DNA of 64,000 nucleotides, taken from contig CM068314.1 of NCBI GenBank assembly GCA_034766995.1, positions 25,110,608 through 25,174,607 on the forward strand, read 5' to 3'. The DNA is from Acanthacorydalis orientalis. Lineage: Eukaryota > Arthropoda > Insecta > Megaloptera > Corydalidae. The notes beneath the pieces are model-generated. The model was given only the letters and a program-made list of their open reading frames with translations, did no database searches and was not told the DNA's origin. Below are positions 44,045-58,054 of this stretch, piece after piece (the first letter of the stretch is position 1; every line of letters starts with the position of its first letter). Made by a program: the position numbers and the translations under genes.

Positions 44045-44586
44045 TGCATATATGTAACATTTATTTTGAAATTTTTGAAAAATATGTTAGTTTTAAATAT
44101 AATACATTTTATATTTGATATTTACAAAATCTTTTACATAGTTGTCCATAGTTAATAATAATTGTAAATGTAAATACCCTATGGTATATTTCAATTTATT
44201 TTATTAAAGGCCAATTTAAAGTCAGCAATTAAAACATTTTTTTTTATTAATTTGAAGAGAACTTTATATTTTAAAATAGACTTTTCAATTATTTAAAAAA
44301 AATCAAATATAACTGATCATAGTATATAATAAATATAAAAATTTTACAATTTTTGATGTGATAGATGTAAATGTATTATTTGTCTAGAGGAAATTAAAAA
44401 GAAAACTAAATAATATATACATTTTACATAAAACCATTCATATACTAATTTATATACAACTTTAAGAGATAAATATTTGTTACTTAAAATATTAAAATAC
44501 TGCACCTATCTATGATTGCATTTATGTATTTTATAATTAATTTTACATTACATTTCAGATTTATTGTTAACTTATAAATACCTAAC

Positions 44587-44652
<66 letters not shown>

Positions 44653-45349
44653 ATGTATATGTATATATATATATATGGATGTATGTATGTATTGTTCACT
44701 ATGTAGTTTTTAATGACTACATAGTAAGTATTTAATTTTTATTTTAATTTTTTAAACATATTAGTTCTTATAAGAAAGTTTTCAAATTATTAGAAAAAAC
44801 TATTCAGTTCTATATTTTAATCAGTAAAAATTCTGAGAGTATTTACTTCATCTTCACTTGACCTAAAACACATATCAAATTTGTATGTGTATGTATATAT
44901 CTACGTGTGTGTGTGTGTGCGTGCTTGTGTATGTATGTGCGTGTGTATATAATTTAATTTAATTTATTTTTTTAAGAAAGTACCTATTTTTTACAAAATT
45001 TGATATAAATATATAATGTGCAAATGTACATATTACTGTTTTATTGTTGATTATTATTTTTCTTCTTGTTTGATGTTACATAGTATAGCTTAAAAGTGCA
45101 AACAGCATAAGCAGTGATATATTTCGATTTACATCTTCTTTTCAATGTATAAAAGTATAAATTTCCATAATAAATATAATGATTTAGTAAAATTTTATAA
45201 ATTATAGAGAACTATTAAGTTATATTATTTTTTTTTAATTTGTGTGTGTGTGTGTGTATGTATGTATATGTATATATTTATACATATTTATATATTTACA
45301 TATATTTACACATACATACACACATACATGCATACATACATCGTTATAG

Positions 45350-46480
45350 TTCAAGGTTGAGTTCAAATTTAGCATATTTCAACAAGTCAGCAACATGGTT
45401 CATAATACATTCATCATAAATATATTTCCTTCTGATGCGTCCATGATATCCTCGTACACTCTAAGACTCATATTCAGTAATCATTTTTTCACGAATTCTT
45501 TCATTAGACATCTGTTTTAACAGATTAACAATTGGATGATTACGTAAATTTTCCTGTTTACTTCTCTCACCTGCTAGTTCATCCTCTTCCAATTCGAGAG
45601 TATTTACTGGAATCCTTGTATTGTATATCCATACATAAATCCCATAGTCTGTTTTTGTTAGCTTGTGAGTAAGTTACTGAATTTTTCAATGCCAGAGTAG
45701 TGATTCTTGGTGTAGAGGTGGATTCATATAAGTTGTGAGTATCCACATTGACTCTTACAAAAACATCTCATTCCGTCAGTTCCTTTGGTGTTAGTGAATT
45801 AAGTTACCACCATATCGATTATGCCACCTATAGTGGGTAGGTACGCTGAAATAACAGTATGTAACAAAACTGTGTATTAATAAAATACTTAAATAGCCAG
45901 TTATTTTGTGTATAATCATATTTCTATGTGAGTTTATTGCCACGATATGCACCCTGAAATATTCAGTGACATAGTAATAGAACATCGCGCAAGGCACTGT
46001 TTTCTTAAAAGCGATAATTCCATCTCTAATCAAGCTGCACTCGCGATCAACGATGTCTACCAGTCCTTGATGTGATATCTTAAACGTATTTGATCTAGAT
46101 GCAGTGTTTAGTCACTGTTCCGTTATATTGTTTAATGGCAGAAAGGCCATTAGGTTCACTGATCTGGAGGTAGTTGACCTCAGCAGGTAGAAAGCCTATA
46201 ATTCCTTGTTCTCCATTTCTTTTTGATCTAATGAAAATTGTTTGATTTCTGTATTTCTTAGATCTTTGTTTTTTGTTTCTCCACAAATCTTTCTTCTTGT
46301 TTTATTTTACTTGAAATATTCTCTTCAGTGCTCTCTTTGACTTATCTTTCAATAGTCTACGATTTATTTTTGATTCGGTAAACATTTTGAAGAGGCTTCA
46401 GAACTTAGTTTTTCAGAGATCCAAATAAATTTGGTGAAATTGACTCAAATAAGTTAAGAATGTATTAACTTTGCTCAGTA
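45350..46480 (-). pseudogene. Decayed coding-like relic, ancestry unknown
   Basis: On the minus strand, pieces in several frames look protein-like: RNKKQRSKKYRNQTIFIRSK and GIIGFLPAEVNYLQISEP (46286-46095), GLVDIVDRECSLIRDGIIAF (~46060-45990), VFVRVNVDTHNLYESTSTPR (~45760-45700), then LELEEDELAGERSKQENLRN and NERIREKMITEYES (45600-45450). Base composition is less AT-rich than its flanks. Stops and frameshifts mark it as non-functional. I do not recognise the family; a transposon, a viral insert or a retrocopy are all possible. Confidence 0.4.
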
Positions 46481-46523
46481 AATTGCATTGTCAATTAAAT
46501 TAACGAATGAATAAAATAGTTTG

Positions 46524-46573
<50 letters not shown>

Positions 46574-46832
46574 TATATTAAAGTATAAATATGGAATATT
46601 TCTGTATATTTGATATTTTATATCAATTTTTAATATTTAATTATTTTCATATTAAAATTTTACTTTTTAAAGAAAATATATAAAAATGAATATATAAATT
46701 AAATATAAAAAACACATGAATGTGTTAAATTAATGTCAATTATGCATAGATGTAAAGTGGATGTAAATGTTGTAATTAGCCCTTTTTCTGTGATATACTA
46801 AAGCATGGTTTTTTTGTACAAATATGAAAACT

Positions 46833-46873
<41 letters not shown>

Positions 46874-47685
46874 GTTTTTGTAATAAAGTTAAATCTATTT
46901 GAAATGTTTCTTTCAAGTAAACTATTATAACAGGTAAATGAATAATAGAGTATAATAATTATAATAAATGAGACACAAAATAATTAAAATAAAATTCGCA
47001 GTAAAAAGGGTATTTAAATTTATTTCAAAAAATATTCATAATTTTATGAAATAAAAATTTTAGACAAATGTTTTTCTTATTTTATATTAATTTTGCCTAA
47101 AAAACCTTTATTTTTAGTCTAGATGTCTACAAGCATATTTGCATCACTACATTAATTTGTATTTGGTTAGGTGAATATTTGTCCATATTTTGCAGCGCTT
47201 TGGAAGCGCTATAAACAATTTACAATCATCATATGCAAGCAAATTTTACAGCATTGCATAAGAATATTGTTTTTTATGAATTACTATATGCAAGTGGAGT
47301 TTTACATTGATGGTTTTGTCCTTCGTATTAGTAGAATTTGTTGTATTATGTAAAAAAATTAAATAGTATTAAATGTCAAGATTTAAACTGTAAAATAAAA
47401 TTACATTTTGCCACTCAATTATTTATCATTAAAACTGAAAAATGTTCTGCTGTCAGGAAGAACAAAAAATAAGCAGTAATATTAAAAAAAATAAAATTTA
47501 TTGAAATATAAAATAGACACCAACAATAAAAAAATAATATAAAATCGAACTCCAATCCATTAAATTACAAAACAATGTAATAGATGGAAAATAACAATGA
47601 ATTAAATGAAAGAAAGTAATATGTCAACAAAAAGGCTATAAGATTGTATGCCAAAAATAAGATGATAATATAGTATCACCTAATT

Positions 47686-47738
<53 letters not shown>

Positions 47739-48504
47739 GTTATCTAATACATAAAATTATAAAATTACACATTAAATCTATCAAACTACGATAACAATAA
47801 TTCAAAAAATAAAAACGAACTTCTGATTGTTGATGGAAATTTTCAATTGGTATTTAATGAAAAAATAATTCGAATGAAAAATGATATTTTAAAAATTAAT
47901 AAAATATAAATAAAAAGTATAGAAATAATTTGATATTTCAAAAATTACTTTTTTAATAAAATAAGATTATAGGAAATTTTGTAACACCAAAAAGAAATCT
48001 TTCAAAAAGATTATCGTAATAATACTCATTCCTTAATTTATTCAATACGAATGAATTTATTTTCGAAGATCAGAATAGTGTTTAAACGGGAGTCAATTTA
48101 TGGTTTAAACCACGGTATATGTGATAAATCACGGTCATGTATACAGGTCTGGTAACGAAGAACATTTCAGTGACGACGTCACTGAAGTCAGTCAAACTTT
48201 TTAATAACAATCTCCGCCAACACGCGACGCCATCTATAGAGGGATACACTCCCTCCCTTATCTTTCATAGTATAACGCGAATTTAAAATATATATTAACG
48301 TTAATGTGGTGGACAAGTGCGCAATATTTTTAAAATTCAAATTACTTTAATATCCTTTAATACTCAACGATACCGTGTTCAGACCGTCGTTGCCAGATAT
48401 GTATGCACGACCGTGATCATACCGTGATTCTGATGTACTTTTTGTTATAAACTAGTAGGAATATTTCATTTTTTGCCATTGAGAAAACTTTGCTTGGCTG
48501 AAAA

Positions 48505-51500
48505 ATGGCTTCAATTCTTAGATCATCGAAATTTATTAGAATTATTGCTGGTTTTGCTCATAATATCCCATTAAATCGGTCTAGAGAAATAGAAAATAAT
48601 TTTTTTCAAAATACTAGTTGTTTATGTAATCTTTTGAACAGGTAAATAGATTTTTTTATTTGGTAACCTATATGAACCGGTAATACCAAACTTTAATTAC
48701 AAATAGCAATGTAATACTCTTTTAAACATAGTTTTTATTCAACAGAACTTTAACATCTCAGATTGCTAGCCAACATATACCAACTGAACAGTCATTAGAA
48801 CGCAGTTTACGAAGATTAGATCAAGATGTGCGAAGGTCAGGTCGTATATCTCGGCGAGATATTGAAGATATTCTTGAAGAAATAAAACATACACGAACTG
48901 CATCAAGTTCTCAGTCTCTTTTAGTGATACGCTGTTGTGGTAACCTTGTGCCTGAAGAACTACCAGATGTGAGAACAAAATTAGTGCAAGAAATATGGGA
49001 AACATTGATCAAATTAAATATACCAATGGATATATCACATTATAATGCTTTATTAAGAGTTTATTTAGAAAACGAATACTCTTTTTCACCTACAGAGTTT
49101 TTACAGATTTTAGAAGCAAAAGGAATTGAACCAAACAGAGTAACATACCAAAGATTAATTGCTAGGTATTGTCAAGAGGGTGATATAGAAGGCGCTACTC
49201 GAATTTTGGAATTTATGCGAGAAAAACAGTTACCTGTTAATGAAAATGTATTTAATGCTTTAATTATGGGGCATTCACGAGCAGAGTAATTATTTTTTCT
49301 CTATCAAAATATGAATGTATATGTATGTAAGCATGCATGTGTTATGTGTGTGTGTATATGTATATATATATATATATACACACACACACATAGAGAGAAA
49401 GAGATACACATAATTAGATACACAATTATTTAGTTGAATGGAATGTATTTACATTTTTTAGTGATATGGATTCAGCTAAAAGTATCTTAACAGTAATGCA
49501 GCAAGCTGGACTACATCCAAGTGCTGACACTTATACCACTTTATTATGTGGCTATGCTCAAAAAGGAGATGTAAATGCTATTGAAAATATATTAATGGAA
49601 TGTAACTCAAACAATATTTTTTTATTGGATAAAGATTATTTGGATATAATTTATATATTAGCAATTAATAATCATGAAGAATATATCCCTAAACTTTTAG
49701 ATAAAATAAGAAAATCATTTGGTTATAATCAAGATGCAGTAAACTTAATTTTGAAACTTGTAAATCATGAAAAAGAAGATGTAGCTTTGAAAATATTAAA
49801 GACTATGTCTCGTGTTAATAAATCTGATGGACAAATAATACCAACTGGAACTTTCTTTATTAAACAACTTGTTAAAACCAAACGGCCAGTTAATACTATA
49901 TTATCCATGTGTCAATATTTAGTAGATGAAGGGCTCAATGAGAAAGCATATTCAATAGCAGCAGACATTGCTATTCAAGAAGCTAATTCAGAAATAATAT
50001 ACCCTGTTTTACTTAAATTAAAAGCAGATGGATTTCCCTTAAGACAGCATTATTTTTGGCCTTTGATTATTGCTAGTGGAGCAAAAAAAGATGATAAAGA
50101 AATTTTAAACATATTACGTAAAATGATTTCAGAATTCAACCTTATGGTAACAGGAGAGACATTACGAGATTATGTGATTCCAAATTTAAATTTTAAAGAT
50201 GTTGACAAATTGATAGCAGCTCTTAATAATGTTAGTATATCTACTGGTTCAGCAGCTAGTAGTTGTGTTTATGATCTTTTAAGTAAAAATGATTTGAAAA
50301 CTGCAGCAGATGTTTGTAAACGATATAATGCATATTATTCTCCAGTTTTATTAAAGAGGCATTTGACTTCTGCATTTCTGAAAACAAATGATTTAGAATC
50401 ATATATACTAGTGGTTAGGCAGATCCATGATAATTTAAAACGAAATGAGAATAACAATTCAAAAGAAGAAGATAATTTGAACGATATAAATAGTGAATTT
50501 AGTTCATTCCGAAATGAAGCTGCTCATATAATTGGACAATTAGTAATGGAAATTGCAATTAAAAGTAGAAACAAAGTGATTGAAAATGTAACTTATGTTT
50601 TAAACGGTTTTGTTGAACATGGTTTTACTATTAGCAATGTAATGGCTGAACGTTTACAAGAGCATTTAGGGGAGCAGCTTACACCGGAAATTTCCACTTT
50701 ACTTGGAAAGTTAACATCAGGAGAACTTATTTTAAAAACTTTAGAAAAAACTCCGTCAACAACTTTACCTAGAGATATTTTGCAGTTAGAACGAATGATA
50801 AAAAACTTTAAAGGTAAAGAAGAAACCTTAAAAAGTTTGAATCGACAATTGTTAGCATTATATTGTAGAAGCAGAGATTTAGAAAAAGTTGAAACTTTAT
50901 TAAAAGAAAATGAAAATTTTGATTGGACAAGTGGGATGTATGCACAGTTAATAGAATTATATGTACATCATGAACATCTGGAAAAGGCAAAAGAGTACTA
51001 TGAAAAGTTAAAGATTATAAATAACAATGCTGCTTTAGATGATTCAAAAGTTATTAAATTTGTAAGTCTTTTGATAAAAAATGACTATTTTAATGATGCT
51101 ATTTCATTTTTAAATGAACAATCAAGAGAAAGAAAACTTGAAGAACATAGTTTCAGTTATACTACCATATGTTGGAGATTGTTGATGTCATTAGCAGATC
51201 AAGGAAAAGAAACTGAATTAAAAATTCTGTTTGATACTCTTTTAAAAAATGAATATATTTCTATTTCAAATGTAATGCTTGGACCACTTGTAAAGGTTCA
51301 CATAATTAATAATAATCTAAATAAAGCCATGGAACAGTTTGAATGGTGTTGTAAAGAATATAGAATGACTCCATGGAAAAATGAACTTGCTTGTAAATTA
51401 ATTCAAAATGAAGATGCAATTAATCTCCAGAAACTTACTGATCTGAGTACTACGGTTCATGGAGAAGTAAATAGTTTATATGATTTAGTGTTCGCATTTG

Positions 51501-53536
51501 TAGAATGTGGTCGTATACGCCAAGCACGGAAAATTTTAGAAACGCCAGGACTAAGAAGTAGACAACAGCGTGTCAATATAGTATGCGAACGTTACAGTCA
51601 GGAGGGACAAATTAAGTCCTTAGAAGGACTTATAGAAGCAACAAAAGATTTGAATTATTTTGATCGATCTGACATATTTTATCATTTGTTAAACTCCTAC
51701 ATTAAGAATGATGATTCTGAAAAAGCAATTGGACTATGGACACGCATGCAAGAAGAAAATATTCCTTCTTCAGATGATTTTCTCAGAAAACTTGGATTTT
51801 ATTTAAAATCTGTTGGTAAAAATGTACCTTTTATAATTCCCAACAAAATTGGAGATAATATATCAAATGAAGAAACTCATCTTTCATCTGAAAAAACAGT
51901 TGATAATAAAATAATAAAAATGACAAATACTCAAATGGTATCAGATGACTTAAAAAATTTTCGTCAAGCAATTAAAGTGGGAAATATTGATAAAGCAATT
52001 GAAGTAAAAAATAATCTTACTACAAGTACTTTAACAGTTATGGATCATTCTTTTTTAATTGAAGCTTTGATTAAATCAGAACGTCTCAATGAAGCAAAAA
52101 AAGAAATTATCAATATGCTCGAAATGAATACACATCCACTTCCAAGGATATTTCGTTTTTTCTTAAATAAACTAGCTCTCGTTGGCGATGTAGAAACTAT
52201 TCAGAATGTTGGAAGTAGATTGAACCCAGAAATAAAAAAAATTATATCATATGATAATCGACTTTGTCATGCCAATATAATTGCTGGTAAATCAAAAGAT
52301 TATTTGGAACATTTAAATAAAGATATTGATAATGCCAAAGATGAAGAATTAAAACAGTTAGCAGATAAATTCCCTCGAGGAGGTATTATTGGAATTTTAG
52401 AAACACATCCAGAATTAATAGAGGATTGTAAGTATACAAATTTTGAAATAATTTATACTTTTTTTATATGTAGAAAAATATTATTATTCACTATTTTATA
52501 GAATTGCTTTTTGTGTTATATTAGTTTTTTTATAGATTTTAGTAATTATACTTTATTTATTTTAAGTATGCATGTATATAGATACTATATAATTTAAATG
52601 CATATACAAATATTTTAATATTAAAAATTTTATTTACAGCATCAATTAACATGTTTTGAATTGTTTACTGCTGTTAAATGTTATATTAATAAAATGTAAT
52701 CCATTCACCTTAACAACTGAACCATTTTCTACACCACAAATAAAATTATCTTATTAAAACATTCAAGAAAAAAATATTATTCATTTTAATTTTGGCTTAG
52801 ATGAATTTTACACAAAAATATCACTAATTTTTCTATACCTCTGCATTTAAAAAATGATGGCATTGCAATTAAAAAGTATATAAACCAAAATGAAAGTGAA
52901 CAATAACCTATTATTGAACATTTGTATAAGAAATTTTTTTTCTGATTGATGTAAAGTGATTAATCTGTTAAAGTGGATTGGTTACCGTTCTAAAAACTAT
53001 GATGCATTTATTGCAATATTTTATTGAAAATTATGTTCATTTTTTTAGTTGAAAAAATTGCAATAAAATATGCCAAACGAGGGATTATGGCACCAATAAA
53101 TGTGTTATGGATGAAATATTTCATTTCTGATGAGAATACTAAAGCCCAAGTTATATGGAATGACTTTTTAGCTAAAAGTCCTCGATTAATGTTCCAACGT
53201 ATTGTTCAACATGCCAGAGATAATAAAGATGAAAATCTTATTTGGAAACTTATAAATTTACTAAAAGCTACTAAAGTTACAGAAGGTGCTATAGGTAATG
53301 CTTATAGTTGTTTACTTGATATAATTGTAGCAAAAAATAATTATGAAGAAAGTTTAGAAACTTTAAATAAAGCATTAGAAGATGTTTGCCTTGAAAATAT
53401 AAATAGAACAGCTCTGTTAAGGATTAAGGAAGGTGTAGAAAAAAATGGCAAACCATTTCCTTTTATTATACCTTCAAAAAATGCAAAATTCAATTCAAGT
53501 GCTTCAAGTAGTGATGAAGAAAAATTTAAATCTTAA
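48505..53536 (+). CDS. bsf: LRPPRC / bicoid stability factor, mitochondrial PPR protein (4 exons, 1,376 aa)
   Basis: Family role: with SLIRP, LRPPRC stabilises mitochondrial mRNAs and supports their polyadenylation and translation in the matrix. Exons: 48505-48641, 48746-49285, 49462-52427, 53049-53536; phases agree and total 4,131 nt. The length is close to human LRPPRC and fly bsf (~1,400 aa). Residues 1-46 are basic and hydroxylated with almost no acids at first (MASILRSSKFIRIIAGFAHN), fitting a mitochondrial presequence. Classic PPRs lie at about 135-265: ISHYNALLRVYLENE, NRVTYQRLIARYCQEGDIEG, NENVFNALIMGHSRADDMDS, SADTYTTLLCGYAQKGDVNA. Further degenerate helical repeats fill the rest. 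The start is the first ATG after an AT-poor upstream block. Exon 3 is 3 kb and intronless. The neighbour downstream is convergent. Confidence 0.93.
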
Positions 53537-53540
53537 TAAA
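53535..53540 (+). terminator. bsf: Poly(A) signal of LRPPRC
   Basis: AATAAA overlaps the LRPPRC stop codon (53534-53536), and a second AATAAA lies near 53563. The second is the more usual distance for cleavage downstream of the coding end. Confidence 0.45.
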
Positions 53541-55641
53541 TATAGTATTTTTGTTATCAAAAATAAATGAGAATGTAATCATGTTTTTTATTTTTGTTTC
53601 ATTTTATATGATAACTTGTTGAAATGTGTGTGAGTGCGCATCTCTCTGTCTTTCTCTCTATACATATATATATATACACACACACACACAAGTGAGTGAT
53701 TGTTTACATTAAAATTTCAGCAGAAATATGGTAAAATCTATTTATGGTATGATATAGATATCTTATGAAAATTTTTTTATAAGATAAAATAAATTGATAA
53801 TCATAAATTAAAATAGTATAATAAAATGATGTAATAAAAAAGTTGAAATTTATGCATTGTATAATATATTAAACAGATTATAACAATTAGTGTTACTGAT
53901 ATGCAATAATTATATCAAAAAGGGCCAATAGTTATTAATATTAAAGTTCATTTAATTCTTATACTCCTGGCAGGTTTTTTCCCTGTTGCTGTAGCTTCCT
54001 TCTGAATTTGATTACACAATTTTATACATAGGTTATATAGATAAATCAGTATAATTTGATTATTATTAAACCTGTGATTATTATTAACACTGTGAGTAAA
54101 TATTGTTAGTTAGAATCGTTAGATCTTCAAGTTCAATAATCCAAACAAAAGTAAAATACATTTTTTTCTTTAAACAATTATATGGATGATATATTTTATC
54201 AAAAAACAAAAACTACTTTTCATATGTGTTATTCACAGATGAAATTGCATAAAAGAATAAGTTCACTATTGTGAGTAAGACTTTTGTGTACATTTCGATA
54301 ATTATCAGATATCAACGTTAAACAATTCTAAATTATAAAGGTTTTATATTACTTCATTGTACATGACGTTGGGTTCAATAAAAATTTCAATCAAGTCCTT
54401 GTATTTTGGATATGGCAGATAGTTCTTCACATAAGAAAAGCAATGTTAAAAAATCTATATATTTTTTTGTTACACATGAACAAACCTATTAAAATGCTTT
54501 TTGTTCAGACAATTTGATTAAAACCCAAAATAAAATAATAATTTTTTCTGTTATTTAATGACACTTTATTTATACTAAGGAAGTACTAAATGAGAATGAG
54601 GGCCTGGATATCTAAAATTGTGTTAAAAATGTTTTGTTGCAGTTTACAAATCATATCACATGTAAATATTTTAAATCTGTCAATGATTGTCTTTTAAAAT
54701 TTTGATAGGGACATGTTATTTTTAATTTTTGAAGGTCGAGCTGGGCTTGAGACTACTATTTAAATGATTCAAAATTTTCAACTCTAATATCAAGTAACTA
54801 TAAGATGTGTATAAAAATTGTAATATATTTATTAATAGATAAGAATTCAGGCAACATTTGCATGGACAATGACTAATTCAAAGAACATTCATCAAAAAGA
54901 AGTGGAATTTTTTTATTTTCATCACAGTGTAAATTACTTTTTTTTCATAATTTTGTTCGATTCCTATTTTACTTAATATGCTGCATAGTTAAAAAATGCA
55001 GATAATTTTTTACGAAATATATTTCTAAAATACAACCTTCATTTTAATCTAAAAATTTAGTAACTCTCATTAAATATTCCTGTTTATCTTAATGATCCTA
55101 CATACATTATTTATTTGTTCTAAAAGTTCTTTTGTAGTATTCACTAGAGATGGATAAAATTTCAAGATAGCCTTGTAGGCATAAATTTTAATTAATGCCA
55201 GAATATTACAGGACACACCAGACCATCTCAGTAATTAAATGCTAATAACAATTTTCAAAGGTATTAGATGCAATTAGTAAAATACACAGCTCTATAGTGC
55301 ATTAATTATGAGGGATACATAAATAATAGTTCAAATGTACTAAAATAGTTCCTCAGCATATATGAGTATGTGTATATATACATACATATTAACATACAAA
55401 ATTTGAACGAATGTTCTCTTATTAATAAAAATTTATTTTCATTTATTATATATTTTATTAATATATATTTTTATTTTCATACTTCGATTTATTAGAAAAA
55501 AATATGATTATTTTTAATAACTACAAGAAATATTTGTACAAATATTGAAAAAATAGCTTTATTGGAAAAAAAATTTCGTACATCTTTTTTAAAATAACAA
55601 TAATAACTTTCTTTTACATGCTTTTTAATAATAAAAATACT
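53541..55641. other. Convergent 3' intergenic: LRPPRC / Syntaxin 5
   Basis: 2.1 kb between the convergent genes. Only AT-rich single-copy-looking DNA and short CA repeats (about 53660-53695) are seen. No ORF or RNA gene is supported. Confidence 0.7.
55558..55563 (-). terminator. Syx5: Poly(A) signal of Syntaxin 5
   Basis: TTTATT on the plus strand (AATAAA on the minus) lies about 80 nt beyond the Syntaxin 5 stop. Confidence 0.5.
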
Positions 55642-57018
55642 CTATGCTACAAATACAACAAAAAATATAAAAAAAAATATGAGTACTGCAAATATTTTAA
55701 TCATTAGCCAACGATTAGAAGTCACAGACTGAAAATATTTCAAAATTTCACTATGTGCTGCTTCAATATTAAGTTCTGCATCCTGTACATTTGTATCAAT
55801 TCGTTCTACCATTTCTTCTTGCTCTTTTACCATATGTGCTAATTGTTGAAATATGCCACCCAGTTCAACTATTGTCGATTCTATATTCTGCATTGTTTCA
55901 GCACGACTTTGTAGATAATTATCAGTTTCATCATAAATCATTGCTTGTTGGGTTTGAGAAATTGAATAAGATCCTTTATCAACATCAATGCTAACCTAAA
56001 GCAACAATAAAGTTAAAAAGATCAATAACAAATTAACAGTTTTTTAACACAAATATATACAAATATGTCTTTTAACCACATAGAGGTATGGTTGTATAAA
56101 AAAATATAATGTAAAAAACATATTTCATAACTAAATGAAAGTAATGCAATTATTTTAATTCTGATAATTTTATAAATATCACCCTATAATATTTCATAAT
56201 TATTTTCTTTAATTTACTTGTTCATCTGCTAATAAAACACTTCCTTGATGATGACCAGAAATTGCAGATGGGGGAAGAGTTTTAGATACATGCCCTTGAG
56301 AAAATTGATCACGGCGACTTTTCTGATGTTTTAAGTTTTCTGTACGAACTTCAAGAATTTGTTTGAAGTCTGTAGACATAGTTGCTAGCTTAGATTGCAA
56401 TGCAAGAACTACACTAGATGAGTGAGACTGTAAATGTTTTCCTACATTTTCATGTTGGCTTAATTTCGATATATTTTGTAACTTTGCTATTTGTTGATTT
56501 AAACTATTTAGATCTCCTTTAATTATATAGGTGAGCTCTTGTATTTCCATAGATCTGTCATCAAATAATGATTTTTTTTTTGCCACTAAAACAAAGTTTT
56601 TCAAGATATATTCATTTAAATTTAAAATTATAAAAGTTTACATCTTTTATAATCACATCAAATTACTATAACATTAATACCACTTACAAAATACATTTAA
56701 TTTTACTAAATTACTTTCTAATATATAATTGAATTGAGTCTTCAATGTCTAAAATCATCAACTTGTGTATGTTTTAACTATTAATATTTTTTCCACATTC
56801 ATACCTTAACGATTTTAATTTAATTCATGTTTTTGTACAAATTTTAATCAGCAAAGAAAAAATACAAATTGTATTCAAAATTATTACACAAAATATTTAA
56901 AAAGTTTTTTCATTTGGAATAAATATAAAATTTCACATTGGCACTGTCACTAAAAAAAGATTACATTGATGTACAAGTTTACTAAACTTTCATAAATACC
57001 ATATTTGTTATCTTTATC

Positions 57019-57066
<48 letters not shown>

Positions 57067-58054
57067 AATGCTACTTTTTACATTACATTCATGTAAAGTG
57101 GCAAAATAAAATGCAATTTTTATATTTTTTTTTAAGTACAAATCACAACTGTATTTAATAGATCTAACAAACTTTTTATTTAAAATGCAATTTACATTAA
57201 AAAAATTTATATAAATGTATTTCTCCAATGAATACTGTTCAATAATGTGGTGTTATTTATATATTAATATTTAGTAATATGATATTGTAAGTATATAATA
57301 AAATTCAATGATTCACTGCAATATACTAATATTTTGTAAAAATTATATTGTAAAGACTAATATATTTGAATATAAGTATTTACTCTTCAAATGGAAACTA
57401 TTAATACATATATTAAACTAGTATCATAAATATTATTTTCTTCAAAAATATGTAATTTATGTAACATATTTTTGGAAGTGAAACTATCAATGTTAGTTTT
57501 TTAAAGTTATAAATTAACTGTAACCAACAGGTATGTAATGTAGGGATATGTTATTGACATTGGTGTGTGTATATGTATATGTGTGTGTGTATATATATAT
57601 ATGCCTTCTTGTATTACTAAATTTATTTCAACTTACATAGTGTGAGTTTTTCTAATTTTGTATATGTGCTAGCTATATTTTTGCCTATTGTTTTGGCAAT
57701 AAGCATGAATTCCGAATGGCTTTGAATAACTTTTGCTTTACGAGGATCTTTAATAACTACAGCTATATTATTATTACGACTTTGCAATGATCTTATAGTG
57801 TTAATAAATTCATTCGTTCGATCTCTAGATGTATTCATTTCTTCAAAATCAGAAAACCGATTTAAATCACTATCACTTGAACAATTATTTTGTTCATAAT
57901 TATTAAATACTGTTCGATTATTTGATTGATTTTCAACTGTGAAACTTGACGTATTACTATTTAAAGGCCAATTTGTGGATGTTTCAGCATTTATCATGAA
58001 AAATGATCTTTGTTCATCCTCTGAATTACTGTGAAATCGTCTTCGTGCAGGCAT
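55642..58054 (-). CDS. Syx5: Syntaxin 5, ER-Golgi Qa-SNARE (3 exons, 379 aa)
   Basis: Role: Qa-SNARE for ER-Golgi and intra-Golgi fusion. Exons on the minus strand: 58054-57637, 56585-56218, 55995-55642; phases agree, total 1,140 nt. Seen: a Syntaxin-5 N motif near residues 74-92 (RDRTNEFINTIRSLQSR); the Habc region with SLFDDRSMEIQELTYIIKGD and LQSKLATMSTDFKQILEVRT in exon 2; the Qa-SNARE helix in exon 3, NIESTIVELGGIFQQLAHMV with the zero-layer Gln; then AHSEILKYFQSVTSNRWLMI and a C-terminal membrane anchor of ~20 residues, tail-anchored type II. The match to vertebrate syntaxin 5 is strong across exons 2-3. ATG at 58054 is the first in frame; the M of MPARRRF fits the short (Golgi) isoform start, and no longer ER-retained form with an upstream ATG is visible in frame. 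Confidence 0.95.
57019..57064. repeat. Syx5: (TA)n microsatellite, Syntaxin 5 intron 1
   Basis: About 46 bp of pure TA in the 1,051-nt intron between Syntaxin 5 exons 1 and 2. Confidence 0.95.

Larger units (their letters stand above)
44033..48504. other. Intergenic: TPRG1L to LRPPRC
   Basis: 4.5 kb of AT-rich DNA with (TA)n tracts at about 44589-44636, 46524-46570 and 47690-47734, GT/CA and CATA repeats at 44880-44950 and 45240-45345, and a coding-like relic at 45350-46480. The last ~450 bp before LRPPRC are less AT-rich (for example AACACGCGACGCCATCTATA near 48217) and probably include its promoter, but no core element is assigned. Confidence 0.6.

Noticed and set aside
45791..46033. 80-codon minus-strand frame as a live small gene
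   Set aside because: It is one frame of the decayed block at 45350-46480; its second half is AT-rich text and the coding-like signal continues in other frames past its stop.
49466..52501. 1,011-codon frame taken as its own gene
   Set aside because: It is exon 3 of LRPPRC: the PPR text is continuous with exon 2 across a GT-AG intron, and the end past 52427 is intron readthrough.
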